Origin: Agrocybe praecox
Taxonomy: Eukaryota; Basidiomycota; Agaricomycetes; Agaricales; Agrocybaceae
NCBI GenBank assembly: GCA_964017145.1
Contig: OZ024852.1
Span: forward strand, 3,225,945 to 3,289,944
Length of the DNA: 64,000 nucleotides
Direction: 5' to 3'
Numbering within the stretch: position 1 is the stretch's first letter; each line of letters opens with the position of its first letter. The notes beneath the pieces are model-generated. The model saw only the letters and a list, made by a program, of their open reading frames with translations. It ran no database searches and was not told the DNA's origin. A program made the translations under genes and the position numbers. Shown piece by piece: positions 46,613 through 59,881 of the stretch.

Positions 46613-48236
46613 CTGTTGATTGACACCTGAACCGTCCGTTCTCTTATCAGGTCCTGGACTTGATGGCAGCTAGAAGGAGTTGAGCAAACAGAACAAAGAA
46701 AAAAAAGAGAGGTGAGCAACGAACAGAACGCAGTGCTGGGTCGATGACGGCGTCTGTGTGATCTCGCCTGTGATGATCCCTGGAGGTTTCTCTGATGATG
46801 GGGTCAGAAAAAGGCTGTAAAGTTGTATTTAAGGGCAGTCGCACCTGGACATTTGATGGGATAGCGCTAAAAGCGAACCGTGCTGAACCAAACCCAGTCC
46901 TCTTTTTTTTCCCGTCACCACTTTTCACACTCCGATCCACTCCGGTCACACGCCGCCCAGCCGCTTCAACTCGCCGATCCATCTCCATCACATCGGCCAC
47001 CTTATCATTGCGACCCTGTTCAATATCTCAGATCCTCAAATCCTCGACCTCTCCTAACTATCCCCTCTCAACCCCGTCCCTTTGTTCTTTCCCCTCTTCC
47101 CATCTTCCTGTCTGCACAATTCCTCTATTTATACTTTTTCACGCGCGAGAATACCCACCCTATGTTACCGATTTAGATTCAGATTCGTATTCCTCCGCTC
47201 TGACAAATACCCCGCTGGACAAGTAAATAAATCGATAGTACAACCGAATCTCGGCACATCCACCAAGTTTGTACTTGGTATATCCAACACGCCTGTTCTC
47301 ATAAAACCGTACTTTACAATATCTATTCTTAATCTTAACAACGCATCGCACCCCAGCACACCCGATATGATATGATACCATGATATGATATGTATGATAC
47401 GACATCAACAGATTTATCCCATAGGTCCGTTTCATTGACTTCCAGCTCATAACAAAATCCACAAATAGCCATATGAACGAACGAACGAACCAAGGATCAG
47501 CAACCCAACAAACCATCTCGTTTTGTTTCTTCTCGTTTCGCCTTGTTTTACTTCGCCTCGTCTCACCTCCTTTCACAGCTTCCAATCACCAATCCTCTGT
47601 CCATAATATTCCTCTTCCAACCCGTGTCCGCAAGCCCTTCAACGCGTCGCGTTCCAATATTGACATTCCTTCAACAGCCCAGGTCCCATACCTCACAAAA
47701 TAAACCTACCCAGTCCGATCCAACCCCCTTCGTTCTTTCCATCCACAACATCATCACTCACATCATCAAACCATCAAACCAGACATCATCGCCCTACCCA
47801 CAAAAATAGAAATTAATATACATCCATCTCATAAAATCACACAATATTAATATCCCAAAAATCACACTGTCGCGATGTCTGATTGTTCTATTCCCATTAG
47901 ACGCGGAACATGCACTAAGGTATAGACAAGAACATGACCACGAACATGAACATGAGGGATCTGCGCTCTCTCTAGTTCTAGTTCTAGTTCTAGGGTCTGG
48001 CTAGTTCGGTAATCACTCACGTCCCCCCTTCCGAGTTCCAAATAACTTTCTCCATACTGAGATCCTTCCCTCCTCACTTCCTACATTATATGTCCTACGA
48101 AATCACCTCAACACAAGGGTTATATGATATCATATCAAGTACAAAAATAAGGAAGGAACAAGACCCGCCTCACCCGCACCCATGCCCCATGCCGAGGGCG
48201 CCATCCAGAGCCGGCATCCACAACCACTCCAATAAA
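46613..48236. other. Upstream region of the GATA gene
   Basis: No supported gene. The upstream DNA changes from mixed to C/T-rich on the plus strand. Small repeats occur: a GATATGATAT-type run near 47.37-47.40 kb and CTAGTT repeats at 47972-47993. It probably contains the promoter and long 5' UTR of the GATA gene. Confidence 0.4.
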
Positions 48237-49345
48237 TCGATAACAAAACTTACCCCTCCATACCTCACTCCGCATCATCACATATAAATTCTGTAGTACA
48301 TAGAAAGAAGCATGACACCACACTTCTACTTCATTAACCACCACAACACCCGCATCGTTTACTTACTGCCACAATATAAATACCCGACATAATGATACAC
48401 ACACCGCCCCAAAAGGACAGCAAAGATAACTAACTGCGACTGCGCACATATCTATCACTATCACTATCACAAAAACCTCTCCTTCTCCCGAGGCTTGTCA
48501 ATGTCAATCTCCTCGTTTTTATTTTCAGTTTCTTCGATTACATACCAAACTGACTGATAACAACAAGAAGCCTGGAGGCATGTCATCGTTTGAGCCATCT
48601 CGATTCCCACTCGAACCTCGATTACCAAAGCTCGAGCGCCCAAACTCAAAGCTGGTCAAAAAAAATTACTTCTTATATTTAGAACTCCAGCTCCAGCTCC
48701 GCCTTCGCCTCATCGCCCAGCTGGCGGCAGCGCCCACACATACACGAATTAAAAAAAATCTGAACAACGCGTCCGACTCACATCCAAAAATGAATTCACA
48801 AACCAGGTACATATATACGCAGGCACGTACCGACTCTGACTGACTCCGCCACCTTGTAATATGACAATAAATCGAAAACCTACCCCTCCGTACCTCAAGG
48901 CCTCATCCCGCATCATCACATTTAAATTGTATAGAAGGAACATGATAGCCCATCTCTTTTAAATATAAGCAACATAGCACCCACATCGCTTACTTACTGA
49001 CACCCTATGCCGGCCACTGCCCCCCCTACACAGAACAAGTGGAGAAAAGATAACTGCATATCTATCACTATCACAAAAACCCTCCTTCTCCCGAGTTTAT
49101 CAATGTCAATCTCTGTTTCTGTTCCATGTCTTCGTTGTTATTTACGACTTCACCTTCCCCTTCACCCTCACCTCATCGCCCAGCGGCACCGCCAACACAT
49201 ACACGACTACTAAAAAAAAAGACAACGCCTCCAGCTCACACCCGAATTTAAATAAAAAGGGGTAACTTCACAAACCAGGTACGCACGCACCGACTGCTCA
49301 GAGTCCTGACTGACTCCGCCATCTCGTAATACCCTGATACAATCC
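48237..49345. repeat. Two diverged tandem copies, each about 0.5-0.6 kb
   Basis: Unit 1 (about 48237-48870) and unit 2 (about 48875-49345) share ordered landmarks: ACTTACCCCTCC / ACCTACCCCTCC, CCGCATCATCACAT, GCTTACTTACTG, AGATAACT, TATCTATCACTATCAC, CTTCTCCCGAG, TCAATGTCAATCTC, CCTCATCGCCCAG, ACACATACACGA, TCACAAACCAGGTAC and CTGACTGACTCCGCCA. The copies differ by many substitutions and gaps. No coding frame is conserved between them. Confidence 0.7.
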
Positions 49346-49385
49346 GACTCTAGGCACCTCGGCGCGAAAATTAACTTAACCTTCA

Positions 49386-49410
49386 CGCAACGCAACGCAA
49401 CGCAACGCAA
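49386..49410. repeat. (CGCAA)5 microsatellite
   Basis: Five perfect CGCAA units, followed by a variant TGCAA. A partly complementary GTTGCGTTGCATT stretch follows near 49.53-49.55 kb, so a weak hairpin is possible. Confidence 0.85.
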
Positions 49411-50280
49411 TGCAAATCACCTCAAGTGACGCCCGCAGGACCACGTCAAATTGTCCTCAAGACCGGTGAGTGACGAGTCGAAGTCGAAATTTTCCATCGA
49501 TCCATAGATCTAGGCCGGCGCTGTGGCGTTTCGTTGCGTTGCATTTCGCTGCATCGCGCTACATACATACGTCCTTCCTCTCCCTCATTCTCCTGCTCAT
49601 ACTCTTCTTCCTCTTCATTCATATTTCACTCCCTTCATAAAATCGACCTTGTCCGCTCATTAAAATTAAATACCTCGCTGCAGCCTAACTACTACTACCT
49701 CAAGAAGACCAGGTCCGGACTCGATATTCTATAAATAGATATCCACCGCATCAAGTTCGTGAATAAAGAAGTTGGTAAGGCCAATACCTTAACGAGGCTA
49801 GGAAGGGGCCCATGGTGCATTACTAGTTTACTTACTTACTCGCCTAATGACAAATTCTACTAGTACACACCACTACATTTACCGTCCCCACTACTTTTTT
49901 AATTACATACTTACATATTACTTACTATATACTATCTGCAATTAATCCCTCCTCAAATTGGAACCCCTTCCCCCTTCTACCCCAAATCCGAGGAGGGAAT
50001 CGATAAGAATCGACTCCATATGCGAATTACTGACGCCACAGCCAGAGCCCCAGCAGGACTCGCTCGCGACTGGCCAAGTTGAGACATCGATGTCATATCT
50101 TGTACGCCCGAGTTCCCCTTACCTTCCACAGTTAATGTCGTTGTGAAAGGCCTAAGAACTTATCTGATCCTGACTCAGCGGGTAACATCCCAATTTGCAA
50201 TCCCATCCCATTCCCAGCCCTGGATCCTGGATCCTATCCCCCGAATTTAATTCCGAAGGTCTCCTCGCACTTTCTACAGG

Positions 50281-50306
50281 CACACACACACACACACACA
50301 CACACA
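50281..50306. repeat. (CA)13 microsatellite
   Basis: Thirteen perfect CA dinucleotides in a gene-free region. Confidence 0.95.
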
Positions 50307-52800
50307 GATGAGTCTTCGCCTTCTCGTAGGCTTCTTCCTTCTTCCCTTCCTTCCAGATTCTTCCATCGCTCTTCATTCCATTCTTACTCTTACTCTTACT
50401 CCCCCTCTTCCTCTTCCCAGCCTTTCTCAACCCGATCTACCCACATGGCATTCTACAGAGTGCACATACGACACCATGAGTTTACCAACCTTATAATTTC
50501 TATTTCTATTTCTATCTATTCCTCAATCCAGGGTATACATTTATGAATAAGCTCACCATCCAGAACAGAAATCCTATAGTATCCCATAGTACCCCATGAC
50601 ACCCCCTCCTGTGCTACGAGTCATCCAATAGTAGAATACGTACGTACTTAGCATCCTACTAGGCCCCTCCCCATTCCCTTCGAATTCTTTCTTTCTTTCG
50701 TTCACTTCAATCGCTTACATAAATACATACATAAATACCTCCGCATCATCGTTCCGGAACCCCGGTGAGTCGAGTTCTCACTTTCGCAGTAGCTCGCAGA
50801 AACCTAGCACCAAAATCCCAGCCCTTCTACATTAGATTTCATTGAAAAGAATTAGAATCTAAACCTTATGGCTATAGTTATTTCACGAAGTTCTTACACT
50901 ATACCTGGCAGGATTTTCAGACGACTTCGTACTAGTAACTAGTAACTCGATACCAGATATCCTCGGTCTCGGGAGTAATGACTAGACCAATACTAGTAGT
51001 AACCATACACCCTGGAAATATATCCACTTAGCGATACGTAGTATACAACTTGAAACGCAGGTGCTTCATGTTTCTTCTCCCTTTCTTGTTTCTTGGTATG
51101 ACGTTCATGCGAAAGGGACGACTACTTATTAATTCCTTGCTCGTCTCCCCTCTCAAGCACCAAGGTACATAGGTGTATGGATGCAACCGAATAAGAATCG
51201 CATCAACGCTTCATGAACCGAGCCCGGCGTACGTACCTCTGACTCACCCGATAATGAAAGCAATGAGCGCGACTGGATCATCTGCATCAGTGCTTCTGTG
51301 ATCCAGACCTCCGGTTGCTTCGATTTCGATTCAGAACGCGTTATATCAACCTTAAGCGAAACAGACAAATATATACAATTCTCTCTTCGCCTTATTCTAT
51401 TTACTTGAAACTTGTTTTTTTTTTTTTTCCTTTTCGTAAGGAGTCATTATTAAGAAGCTATTTATAGATCCCATCATGCATCAGCATGAGCATCAACGCG
51501 CACACAAGCGATTTGGGCGTCGTCGCGTCGATGGTCATACCGCTCCTCGAAAAAATAAGAGATGTTGACGTTTAAAGCGGAACTAAATTCCGGACCAGAA
51601 GCAGGTTTTTAGAATAGCGTACACAAACGAGGATCTTGTTTACCGAACGAAGATCCAGATCATGGACGAGCGCCAGCGCCCACTCTAAAATATTTAGAGC
51701 GCTCTACCAATTGTAGCAATTGCTCCATTTTATTCTATTTATTCTCCAATAAATTAAGAACCACCTCCCTCTTATGTTCTCTCTTCTATGGACCATTTCA
51801 TCTCTTTCCGTTCTTCTCGATGCTTCGCATTACTCCAATAGGACAGACCCTGCTCAAGAGCTAACCTCAGGTACAGCTTCAATTCTTCCCGCGGCGCTCA
51901 CGCAAAACCGGCACGCGACTATCTCGGTGATGTGATCACCGCGACCCTTAGCTTCGGTGCATGATGTAAAGGGGCATAAAGAATGAAAAATGCCTCTTTT
52001 AATACCCGATAAGAGCCTTCGTCAACGTACGTACATACAGAGTGTATGGCTAGTTCCCATCACTGCGCACCGTGTATCTTTTGCGTCAACTAACGTTTTG
52101 GAACCCTTGACGTCCCAAGGATTGATGAGACCCCGGAGGTCTACGGTGCAACAGGACTCTCTGGCCGCATTCAAATCTCAGAGTGACGTGACTGGAGACC
52201 GTCCGTTCATTCTCTCTCAACTCGAAACAACTCAATTACGGCTGGGAAAAAGACCCTATCTACTGCCCTTTCCAAGAAGCCTTACAAAGATGTATGCCAT
52301 TTACATCCATTCATTCTTGCATTCATGCATAAATCCAAGATACTTACTCAAGCTTCTTTAGGGGGCGCATCTGATTACCCTGATCCTTCTACTGATATGA
52401 TATCAGCCCCGCATTCCACGTGGGACATCACATCAAACGCGTACGTACATGACCCAAGCTAGCCTGATATGGACAAGAGAAGCGCATCTAATCAAGACCG
52501 GACGCCAGGTTGCTCCCTCAGTGATAATATATCTGTCAAATCATCACTGCCGGATGCACATACGATGCTATGCATCCTGTGCTCAAACTCTTCATTATCT
52601 ATTGACAGAAAGACAAGACAAGGTATCTAACATCTAAACGCTCCTTTTTTCTTTTTAGCTCTTTCCTTGATATGATATCAAATCTAAAATCCATCATCAC
52701 AAGAACAAATCTTATTTTAAAATCCAGACTGTACAGCTCTTGCCTCTGGTATGAATTGCTCATTGAACACCTTCTATGATCAGCAGGTAAGTAGCCATCA
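50307..52800. other. Gene-poor stretch
   Basis: No supported gene. Short pyrimidine-rich runs and TTTCTATTTCTA-type repeats occur near 50.5 kb. Frames such as plus 51990-52361 have no recognisable motif. Confidence 0.4.
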
Positions 52801-55800
52801 CAACAAGTCTCCCATCAGATCATCCTACCCAGACGAGGGTGGTCGATCAAAATGGCGGTGAATTTCCTAACAACATCATTCCCTGCTGACTTTCATCTGA
52901 CTTCGAACTTCGAGCGCAGATTGTTTGACTACTTTTCTGACGGCGGCGGCGTGTTCCGGTCCCGCTCGCCCTTTCACTTAGAATGTCAAAAAGTATCACC
53001 TCATAGGCTGCGAAGCGGACATTACGAACAAAGTAAGCACATACATACACCTACATACTCAGGGCCGGGGATTAGATTTATAACACTCCCGTTTTCGGCA
53101 ATGACGTTCATTTTGGCTCGTTTCGACTTGACTATTTCCGACTTCAAGTTTGATCGCCAGGTCTCCTTCATATATGCGGCATTCGGCAATTTATTATTAA
53201 ACTTCCAATTTTTCTCTGTTTTCAACACTGTCGGGCAAGAGGGAGTCTTCTTCAATCTCCAAGTGGTAGTGCGCACACACGCACATATATCTTAATGATG
53301 TTGTAAAGCGAAATCGCTCACCTGATGCTTTTCTATAGGCAAATAAGATTCCCTACGTACCTATCCATGCAACGTCCTCTTAAAAATACCGGTGCTGGCC
53401 AGTAGCCAACAGCTCTTTACTCTCAAAGATCTGCAATTAATCAGGAAAACCCCAGGTCAACTTATTCTTCTGATGGCATATGTGATCCCGAGCCCTACTC
53501 TGTCGCCATTCCAGTTGCACTTTCTGATTCCAAATCCAAAAATAACGCCAAAGCTGAAACTCGAACCAATGGTGAACGCGTCGCAAGGGAGAAAAAGTAG
53601 CCTGTGGTTCTTCTCCCGAGCAAAAATGTATATTTTCTGTGACAAACCAGACGAACCACTAACGAACCAGTCGACCTCGTCCCCAAGCGGCAGATAGTAT
53701 GTTTTCTTTTACAATATATATAGTCTGGGAATGTTCCGTCCATAACAGAACATGATTCATGTCCGCGGCTTGTTTGTGAGTGATAAGTCCTTGAAGAGTA
53801 TTTTATGGCTATGTAGTACCACTCAGGTAGACTGATGTTTAAGCAAGCGCCTATGATACCATCGAGCGACGATCCTACGACATCTGCATGGACCCACAGT
53901 ATTGGCGCAGCTGCTAGCTTGCTGTATTTATTACTCTCGTATTCGGTCAGTCAGACCTCACATGCACAAACCATAGTAAGGTCTGCCTGCCCATTTATTT
54001 CGAGTCATTATAATATTGGCAAGCGTGACTACGGTATAAATCTTTTTACAATGGCATAACATTGCTACGTGTCCGAGACAGCGATAGATTTCAGAACGGC
54101 AGGGCTATGTACTTCACCAAGTATCCGACAGTTACGGCCTTCGTTGAACTATTCCTGTGTGGAACAGAAGTGTTGTTCAATTGGGAATCTAGGGTCCTTC
54201 CTAAATCTGCAAACCATGCCCACGGTTTATGTCCTTCCTTCAAGTGTCCGAAAAACGTTGACGAGAAAAACACCGCCCACTGAAAAACATGAGGTGTTGG
54301 AAAATACATTATAGCGGTGAGTACGTTGTCCATATGTCTTCTGAAAGTTATCGGCCGTGTCTTTAGCACTATTTGGAATTTTTAAAAGTGTCAAAATCGT
54401 CCCACTCGAAAAATCGACATCGGTAATTAACCGATTCACCGCAGCAAAAACCAACTTTGTGTTGTACCACCCATCCCCCGTTCTTGAACCTCTATATACT
54501 GGCAACTACTCCGGCTCCTACAACATGCAAATACCTATTGGATGGGTGATACTTAACCCAGCGGAAGCAGCCGAATTGCCACCATGCTTGTTCCTGTACA
54601 CTTCCTGCCGCCGGAGTGACGTTGAATTCTAGTGACGCTTCATTCCTGCACGACCCCTGAAAGCGAATGAATGGCAAGTCTTCTGCATACTCTCATGTCC
54701 GAGCTCTATACGACGATTGACCACATGGAATTTTGGGGTTCTCGCCAAGTCTGATCGGCCAATTAACATGGTTCAGCAGCATTCTGTGCGTCAACGCTGA
54801 GTTAGCCGACGTCTACCGACTGACATTACCCACACAACACGTTTAAACACAGGAACATTTCTCGGTCCGGACACACTACCTATGGCATGTTCAATGGTGC
54901 GTAGTGTATTCAACATGCTTCACCAGCTATATGAACCTCTATTGACTTTTCATTATTCATTTAGCCCATCGAATAACCCCGTATTAAATCGATATTTGAT
55001 TAATCGCTATCAATGGATGATGACGGCGCTTAAATTGCCTGGGGTGTAAATGGCCCTGGCCCACGCAAATCAATTTGTCTTAGGGTCAATTGCGCTGCGC
55101 AGGTTTATAAAACTCAGGGAGAGAATGCAGGATGTCCTCTGAAAGACGGACCCCGCTCATAGCTCTCGCAGACCAGGTGTTACCTCTGTGGTGCTACCTC
55201 TGTGGTGCTACCTCTGTGGTGCTACCTCTGTGGTGCTACCTCTGTGGTGCAAGTCTCCGTCAGGTATTGCTATTTCCTGCCGACGATATATGTAAAATAG
55301 AATGTAGATTCTTACTCCTCGTTTGCGGCCTGGACTAGTTTCTGCAGCATAGACAGTCTTAGGTACACACAGAGTATAAACGAATATACTATAATAGGAA
55401 GCAAGTCAGAAACTGGACAATGGTTTCATTGATTCTTTGAAAAATTGCCAATGGTTACGATCTCCTTCCGCACTTTAGAAATAATATCACTGGAAGTTAG
55501 ATTGGAAGTTAGGACAGTGTAAGGGACCAAGGTAGTATGATGTACCTTTGGGAATACCCTCCCCGGACCTCGCTCAATGCGGCTCACTCAAAAGCTAAAT
55601 TTCCAGTCAGTGTCCGGGTTTCCATGAACGTTTGAAACGCGTTTAAATCGCCGAGATACACCAAATATTAAGAAATATGGAGTAACTAGCACAGGTTCTT
55701 CAAATATTGAGCTCACTGGAGTATTCGACGAGTATTGACCAAGGGTGAAAGCCCCCAGTACGCCTAGTTTGTCTGCTACGGAGCCAAATTTTCCATCTTT

Positions 55801-56471
55801 GCAAAATTCTTCGGACGGGGGGGAAACCTGGTGTTTCTGATACGCGCTGGAAATATTGCCAAACCCTTTGAATAGTTCCACAGACAGAGAGACCATCAAA
55901 TATGGTGCATTTAAAGTTGAAACAGGCGCTCCCAAACCTGTATCCAACTTCTCTCACTCAAGGCCTTTTTTCTCAGGCATCCATGAGGTATATTCGCTCA
56001 AGAAGATCAGAAGTGAAATTTTTTTTTTTTCTTTGCTAATGTTCCCTTCTTAAGTTATTTTCCAGCATCACAAATAACATCCAAAACTATTTGATTTGAT
56101 TGGTATATATCCGGATCGTGTCTGCGATTCGCGCTATCCTCTGTGTGGTAAGAATTGGCCACAAAAATCACATGGTATCTGGAAACGTACCAATATTTGA
56201 GAATCATTCCTACGTGAAAAATTTAGACTGTTTAAAATAGTGAACCGGTGTAAATTCCTCCCTATCCTTATAATGGTGAAACGATTTCCAACACCGGGCG
56301 TTGGAATTTCGAGCGGAGCTTGTCTAACTCGGTCCCGACAGTGGGAATTACCGAAAATGATTCATCTGCGAAGAATAGAATTCCGGTCTGCGTCTGATCC
56401 ATCATCACATTTATCCCAAGGCCAATATTCCATTATCCATTACTTATCTGCATCGCATCCTGCCTACTGTC
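52801..56471. other. Region with orphan open frames, no confident gene
   Basis: Several frames look partly protein-like but do not join into a gene. Plus 52852-53295 starts MAVNFLTTSFPADFH. Minus 53645-53457 reads AFTIGSSFSFGVIFGFGI. Plus 54357-54632 reads LYHPSPVLEPLYTGNYSGSY. The best is minus 55947-55588 (LDTGLGAPVSTLNAPYLMVS ... GNPDTDWKFSF), about 120 codons with balanced composition, preceded by a possible AG acceptor. No family was recognised. These may be decayed exons. Confidence 0.3.
55181..55250. repeat. Minisatellite, 14 bp x 5, perfect
   Basis: Five exact tandem copies of TACCTCTGTGGTGC cover 70 bp. The perfection suggests recent expansion. Confidence 0.95.
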
Positions 56472-57367
56472 ATGCATCGCACTCCTTGGGTCAGCAAGAA
56501 CTCTTCTCTACCTTCTGATCGTATCAAGCCAACCGTGAAAAAGCCTAACACGGCTAAGGGGAAAGGCAACCAGACGCCTCCTGAACCACTCAAAAGTCGC
56601 GCTGTGCGGAAGCTAGAAACGCTTTTAAACGATATCAAAGGATTTAAAGGCAGTGAAAAGGATCCAAATGGAGGCTGCTTCTGCTTAGGTTGGTCACAGT
56701 TGCTATCGTCAACCCAAATGGACTGAACGGCAAACTCTCGACGACAGCTAGAATACACGAACTCTCTGCTTATATCCCTATCTGTCATTCGTGCGGTTTT
56801 ATTTTATGTTCTGTCAACCATCCACGCTACTGTTGTCCATCCTGCACTAGTACCATTATCACGCACAGCGTCCGGGACGTCATCATTGGCCGAGTGGAAT
56901 CAGACCTTGCTTCAACGATTGCCATGGAGCTAGAAGAGCAAGAAAGAGCGATTGCAGAGGCCCAGAAGGTTGCTGGTGCATTCCCACAGCTTCAAGGATC
57001 ATCTGTGATCGGACTTCCCACTACCTCCGTTCCGCCCACTCGTCAAACCCACAAAGTTATGTCATTAACTTCCGGAAAGTCGAGACGCGTAGTTGTCTCT
57101 TCTTACACAACGACACCCGTCCAATCTCGGCCGGCATCTAGGAATGAGGTCATTGAAGGTGAACCTGAACCTGAACGTATATCCCAACCACCTCAAGAGC
57201 CGTTCCATGCCGCTACTACGCCCAAATCAAATCGACCATGGGAAAACTTGATTCATGGGGCGGTGCCATACAAACAAAAGTCTCGCTTAGATGATGATGG
57301 ATCGCCAAAGGGCCATCCTCGCCGGAGGCGAGCTAATAAGGGGAAAGGAAAGGAGAACGAAACATAA
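56472..57367 (+). CDS. ASC-1/TRIP4-type C2HC5 zinc-finger protein
   Basis: Two exons (56472-56688 and 56748-57367, intron 59 nt) join to 278 residues. The finger spans residues of about 69-105, with C69, C71, H76, C85, C88, C93, C101 or C102 and C105: CFCLARIHELSAYIPICHSC, then GFILCSVN and CCPSC. This spacing matches the zf-C2HC5 of activating signal cointegrator 1 (TRIP4), whose yeast counterpart Rqt4 works with the helicase complex that splits collided ribosomes. The protein is shorter than human TRIP4 and has no ASCH domain, as expected for fungi. The amino end is basic and Lys-rich. The rest is Pro/Ser-rich and ends basic (PRRRRANKGKGK). It is tail-to-tail with the coiled-coil gene. Confidence 0.8.
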
Positions 57368-57769
57368 TCCAATAAAAGGATCTCATTTTTTGTGGAGCCT
57401 GGGTGAGTTGCCATGTTCGCCACTTTGCAAAACAGTAAAGTTTTCCTAAAATCCTGAATGTGTATCTCCAATCTATAGCTGCAGTTTCGGACACCACAAA
57501 GGCCTAGCCTTAGAACATCAAGGTCGTGTGATGGCCGTGATGATATCAAGTAGAACTACTTATAAAAGGAACATCAATTCTGTCGGTCAAAATTTATTTC
57601 CAAACTCATTTCAAATCAACGGAAACAACCTCCGCGACCTCCACCTCGTGGCCAACTGAAAAAGGTAGATAGGAATGCGATACAAATGATACTTAAAGTC
57701 CAAGAATAAGTAATGGATAATCATCGATCATCGTACATACATCCAAATAAATTCAAAAGTAAAAAAAAA
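57368..57769. other. Convergent intergenic region
   Basis: About 400 bp between two stop codons facing each other. It holds both 3' UTRs and no recognised element. Confidence 0.5.
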
Positions 57770-59881
57770 TCAAGAATGCCAACCGTCAATTAAATCAGCT
57801 AACCTATCCAGAGTACCATCCCCTGTTCCCAGAGAGTGTTCCTGTGCGTCCATTAAATCCATTTCGACCAACTGTAACTCCGCCATATGCGCAGACAAGG
57901 CACGCGGTGATGTTTGTCCGGCCAACATCACATCCGAACCATGATTCGACATCATGTCATATTCCTCGGATAGCGCCGTGCTCGTAGGTGATGGCGGCAG
58001 GGGAACAGACGGCGGATCGATAAAATAGTTTCCAGCTTGTGTTAGTGTTTGGTAAGAGTCATTTTCTTGTTCTCTACCGGGCCCAGGTCGAGCAGCGGTG
58101 GAGTCTTCAGTGAAGAAATTCGTTGACAGTAGCGGTGTTGCCAACTCCATCGACATCTCGCCATCATCAATATCAATAAGATCAGGCACAGCAGCGGTCT
58201 GAACGATTGAGATAAGATATGGTTAGTCGCGCCTATGTATGAGCTCCACCTACTAGCAAATGGGGTGTAGCGTACCTCATCTTGCATGCCTCGTAACATC
58301 GCTCTCATCGAACTGATCTCGTTCAACAGTTCATCTTCGCGAACCTGATTTGCGGTACGCATAGCTTCAATTTGCTTACAAAGGCTAGTTTCGGTTTGCC
58401 TGAGCCTATCGTTTACAGAAACGTCAACAAAAGGAATACAATATCTGAGATAAGCATCCCACGAACCGTTTACATTCAGCTTCGAGCTCATTGTTTCGAG
58501 TGATAATATCATTACTGGTTTGCACAGCGATATCATGGAGATGAGACATGTTCCGTGGTAGCAACTCCTCGTCATTCATATTGGTATCGATTGGGGTTGA
58601 TAATGTCCTCTTAACGACGGTCCTTTCGTGACTGAAAGCATCAATCGTGTCTCCCAAATCATGGATTTCTTGTTCAAGGGCTGGAAAAAAACTAGCTTTG
58701 GGCCACTGATTAAACAGAAGAACACTGATGGAACACAAAGATCATACCAGGAGCGTGATTCGCCCACGACGTACGCGACGTGGAGGATGGTCGAAGGGTT
58801 AACGGGGATGTCGAGACATTTATGAGGTCCCTTGATTTATCAGTGGGTTGATTTGAGAAGCGACTCATTTTCGGCCAGAAATTTGCTTTCGAGGCCGCTC
58901 GAGCTTCTTCAAGCTGGAATGAAAACAATAAAGGAAAGGTTCAGGAAATCAGCGACCCAGGATATGATTAGAATAGCGCACGCGTTTCAATAACGACTTG
59001 ATCTCGACCTCCAGGACCTTGTTACGAACCACGGCATCATCGAGTATAGATATGATTTCCGCGCTGGACATCCGTTGGTGGCTCGGATGGTGTAATTCAG
59101 TTGGCGGACGCGCTTTGTTTCCTGCCTTTTCGATTTGTAGCTCCAATTCAGCCTCACGACGAGAAAGTTGCGCTTCTAGTGCTATGATACGAGCCTCAGC
59201 TGCGGAACGGGTGATCGCATGTGCGTTTTTCTCCTCATCTCGTTCTCGGCAAAGATTCTGAATCATAGATGCTGCATATGAAATCAGGTCATCGTGTTCA
59301 TCAGTCAATTTTCGATGGTTTTGAGGCGCGTCTGGTGCCATGTCTTAGAAAAAACGCGTAGCGAGTCAGTACAATGAACGATACTAACAACGTTTCTATC
59401 GCACCTGCAAAATTGGAGACGCGGATCGAACTACGCGGTAGTTTTTTGTAACCATTCGCCCCTTCGACTGTTTATGGGGATGCAGTATAAGATAAGAAAA
59501 AATATGGCTGTGAAATCACGCTCAGGTTTGACGTACCCTTCTGAACGAGTTGCAGCACCGCGTCTCGCATGTCGTCCATTTCCACCTCTGCAGAATTCGC
59601 AACGTCTTCATGGTGACGGAGCTGCTGCTTTAGCAATTGAACCTCGTGTTTCAATGCAGAACACTCTTCCGCGTGTGATGTTCGAGTCGCGTCCAAGGTA
59701 TCCAGAGCTGACAATAGCCGTGCCTGTAAGATCGAAATTCTCGCCACATGCGCCGAGTTGATTGTTTCGAGTGATCTTATCTAATGATTAACCTCTCAAC
59801 AAGGAATCGACGGCGTAAAAAACTAGTACACACCTCTTCCTCCCTTTGAGACAATAATCTCGCATGGTCCGTAGGTCTCAT
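57770..59881 (-). CDS. Coiled-coil protein, unknown function
   Basis: Seven exons (59881-59834, 59780-59537, 59343-58982, 58913-58748, 58680-58467, 58405-58276, 58198-57770) join in frame to about 530 residues. Most of it is predicted coiled coil: LQARLLSALDTLDA and HEVQLLKQQLRHHED in exon 2, AAEARIIALEAQLSRREAEL in exon 3, ALEQEIHDLGDTIDAF in exon 5 and LLNEISSMRAMLRGMQDE in exon 6. A Ser/Thr/Pro-rich linker lies at about residues 230-270, and the last 140 residues are acidic and Ser/Pro-rich. It has no membrane segment or enzymatic motif. A structural or scaffold role is a guess. All introns have GT-AG ends, and the short first exon (MRPTDHARLLSQREEE) joins well. Confidence 0.8.
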
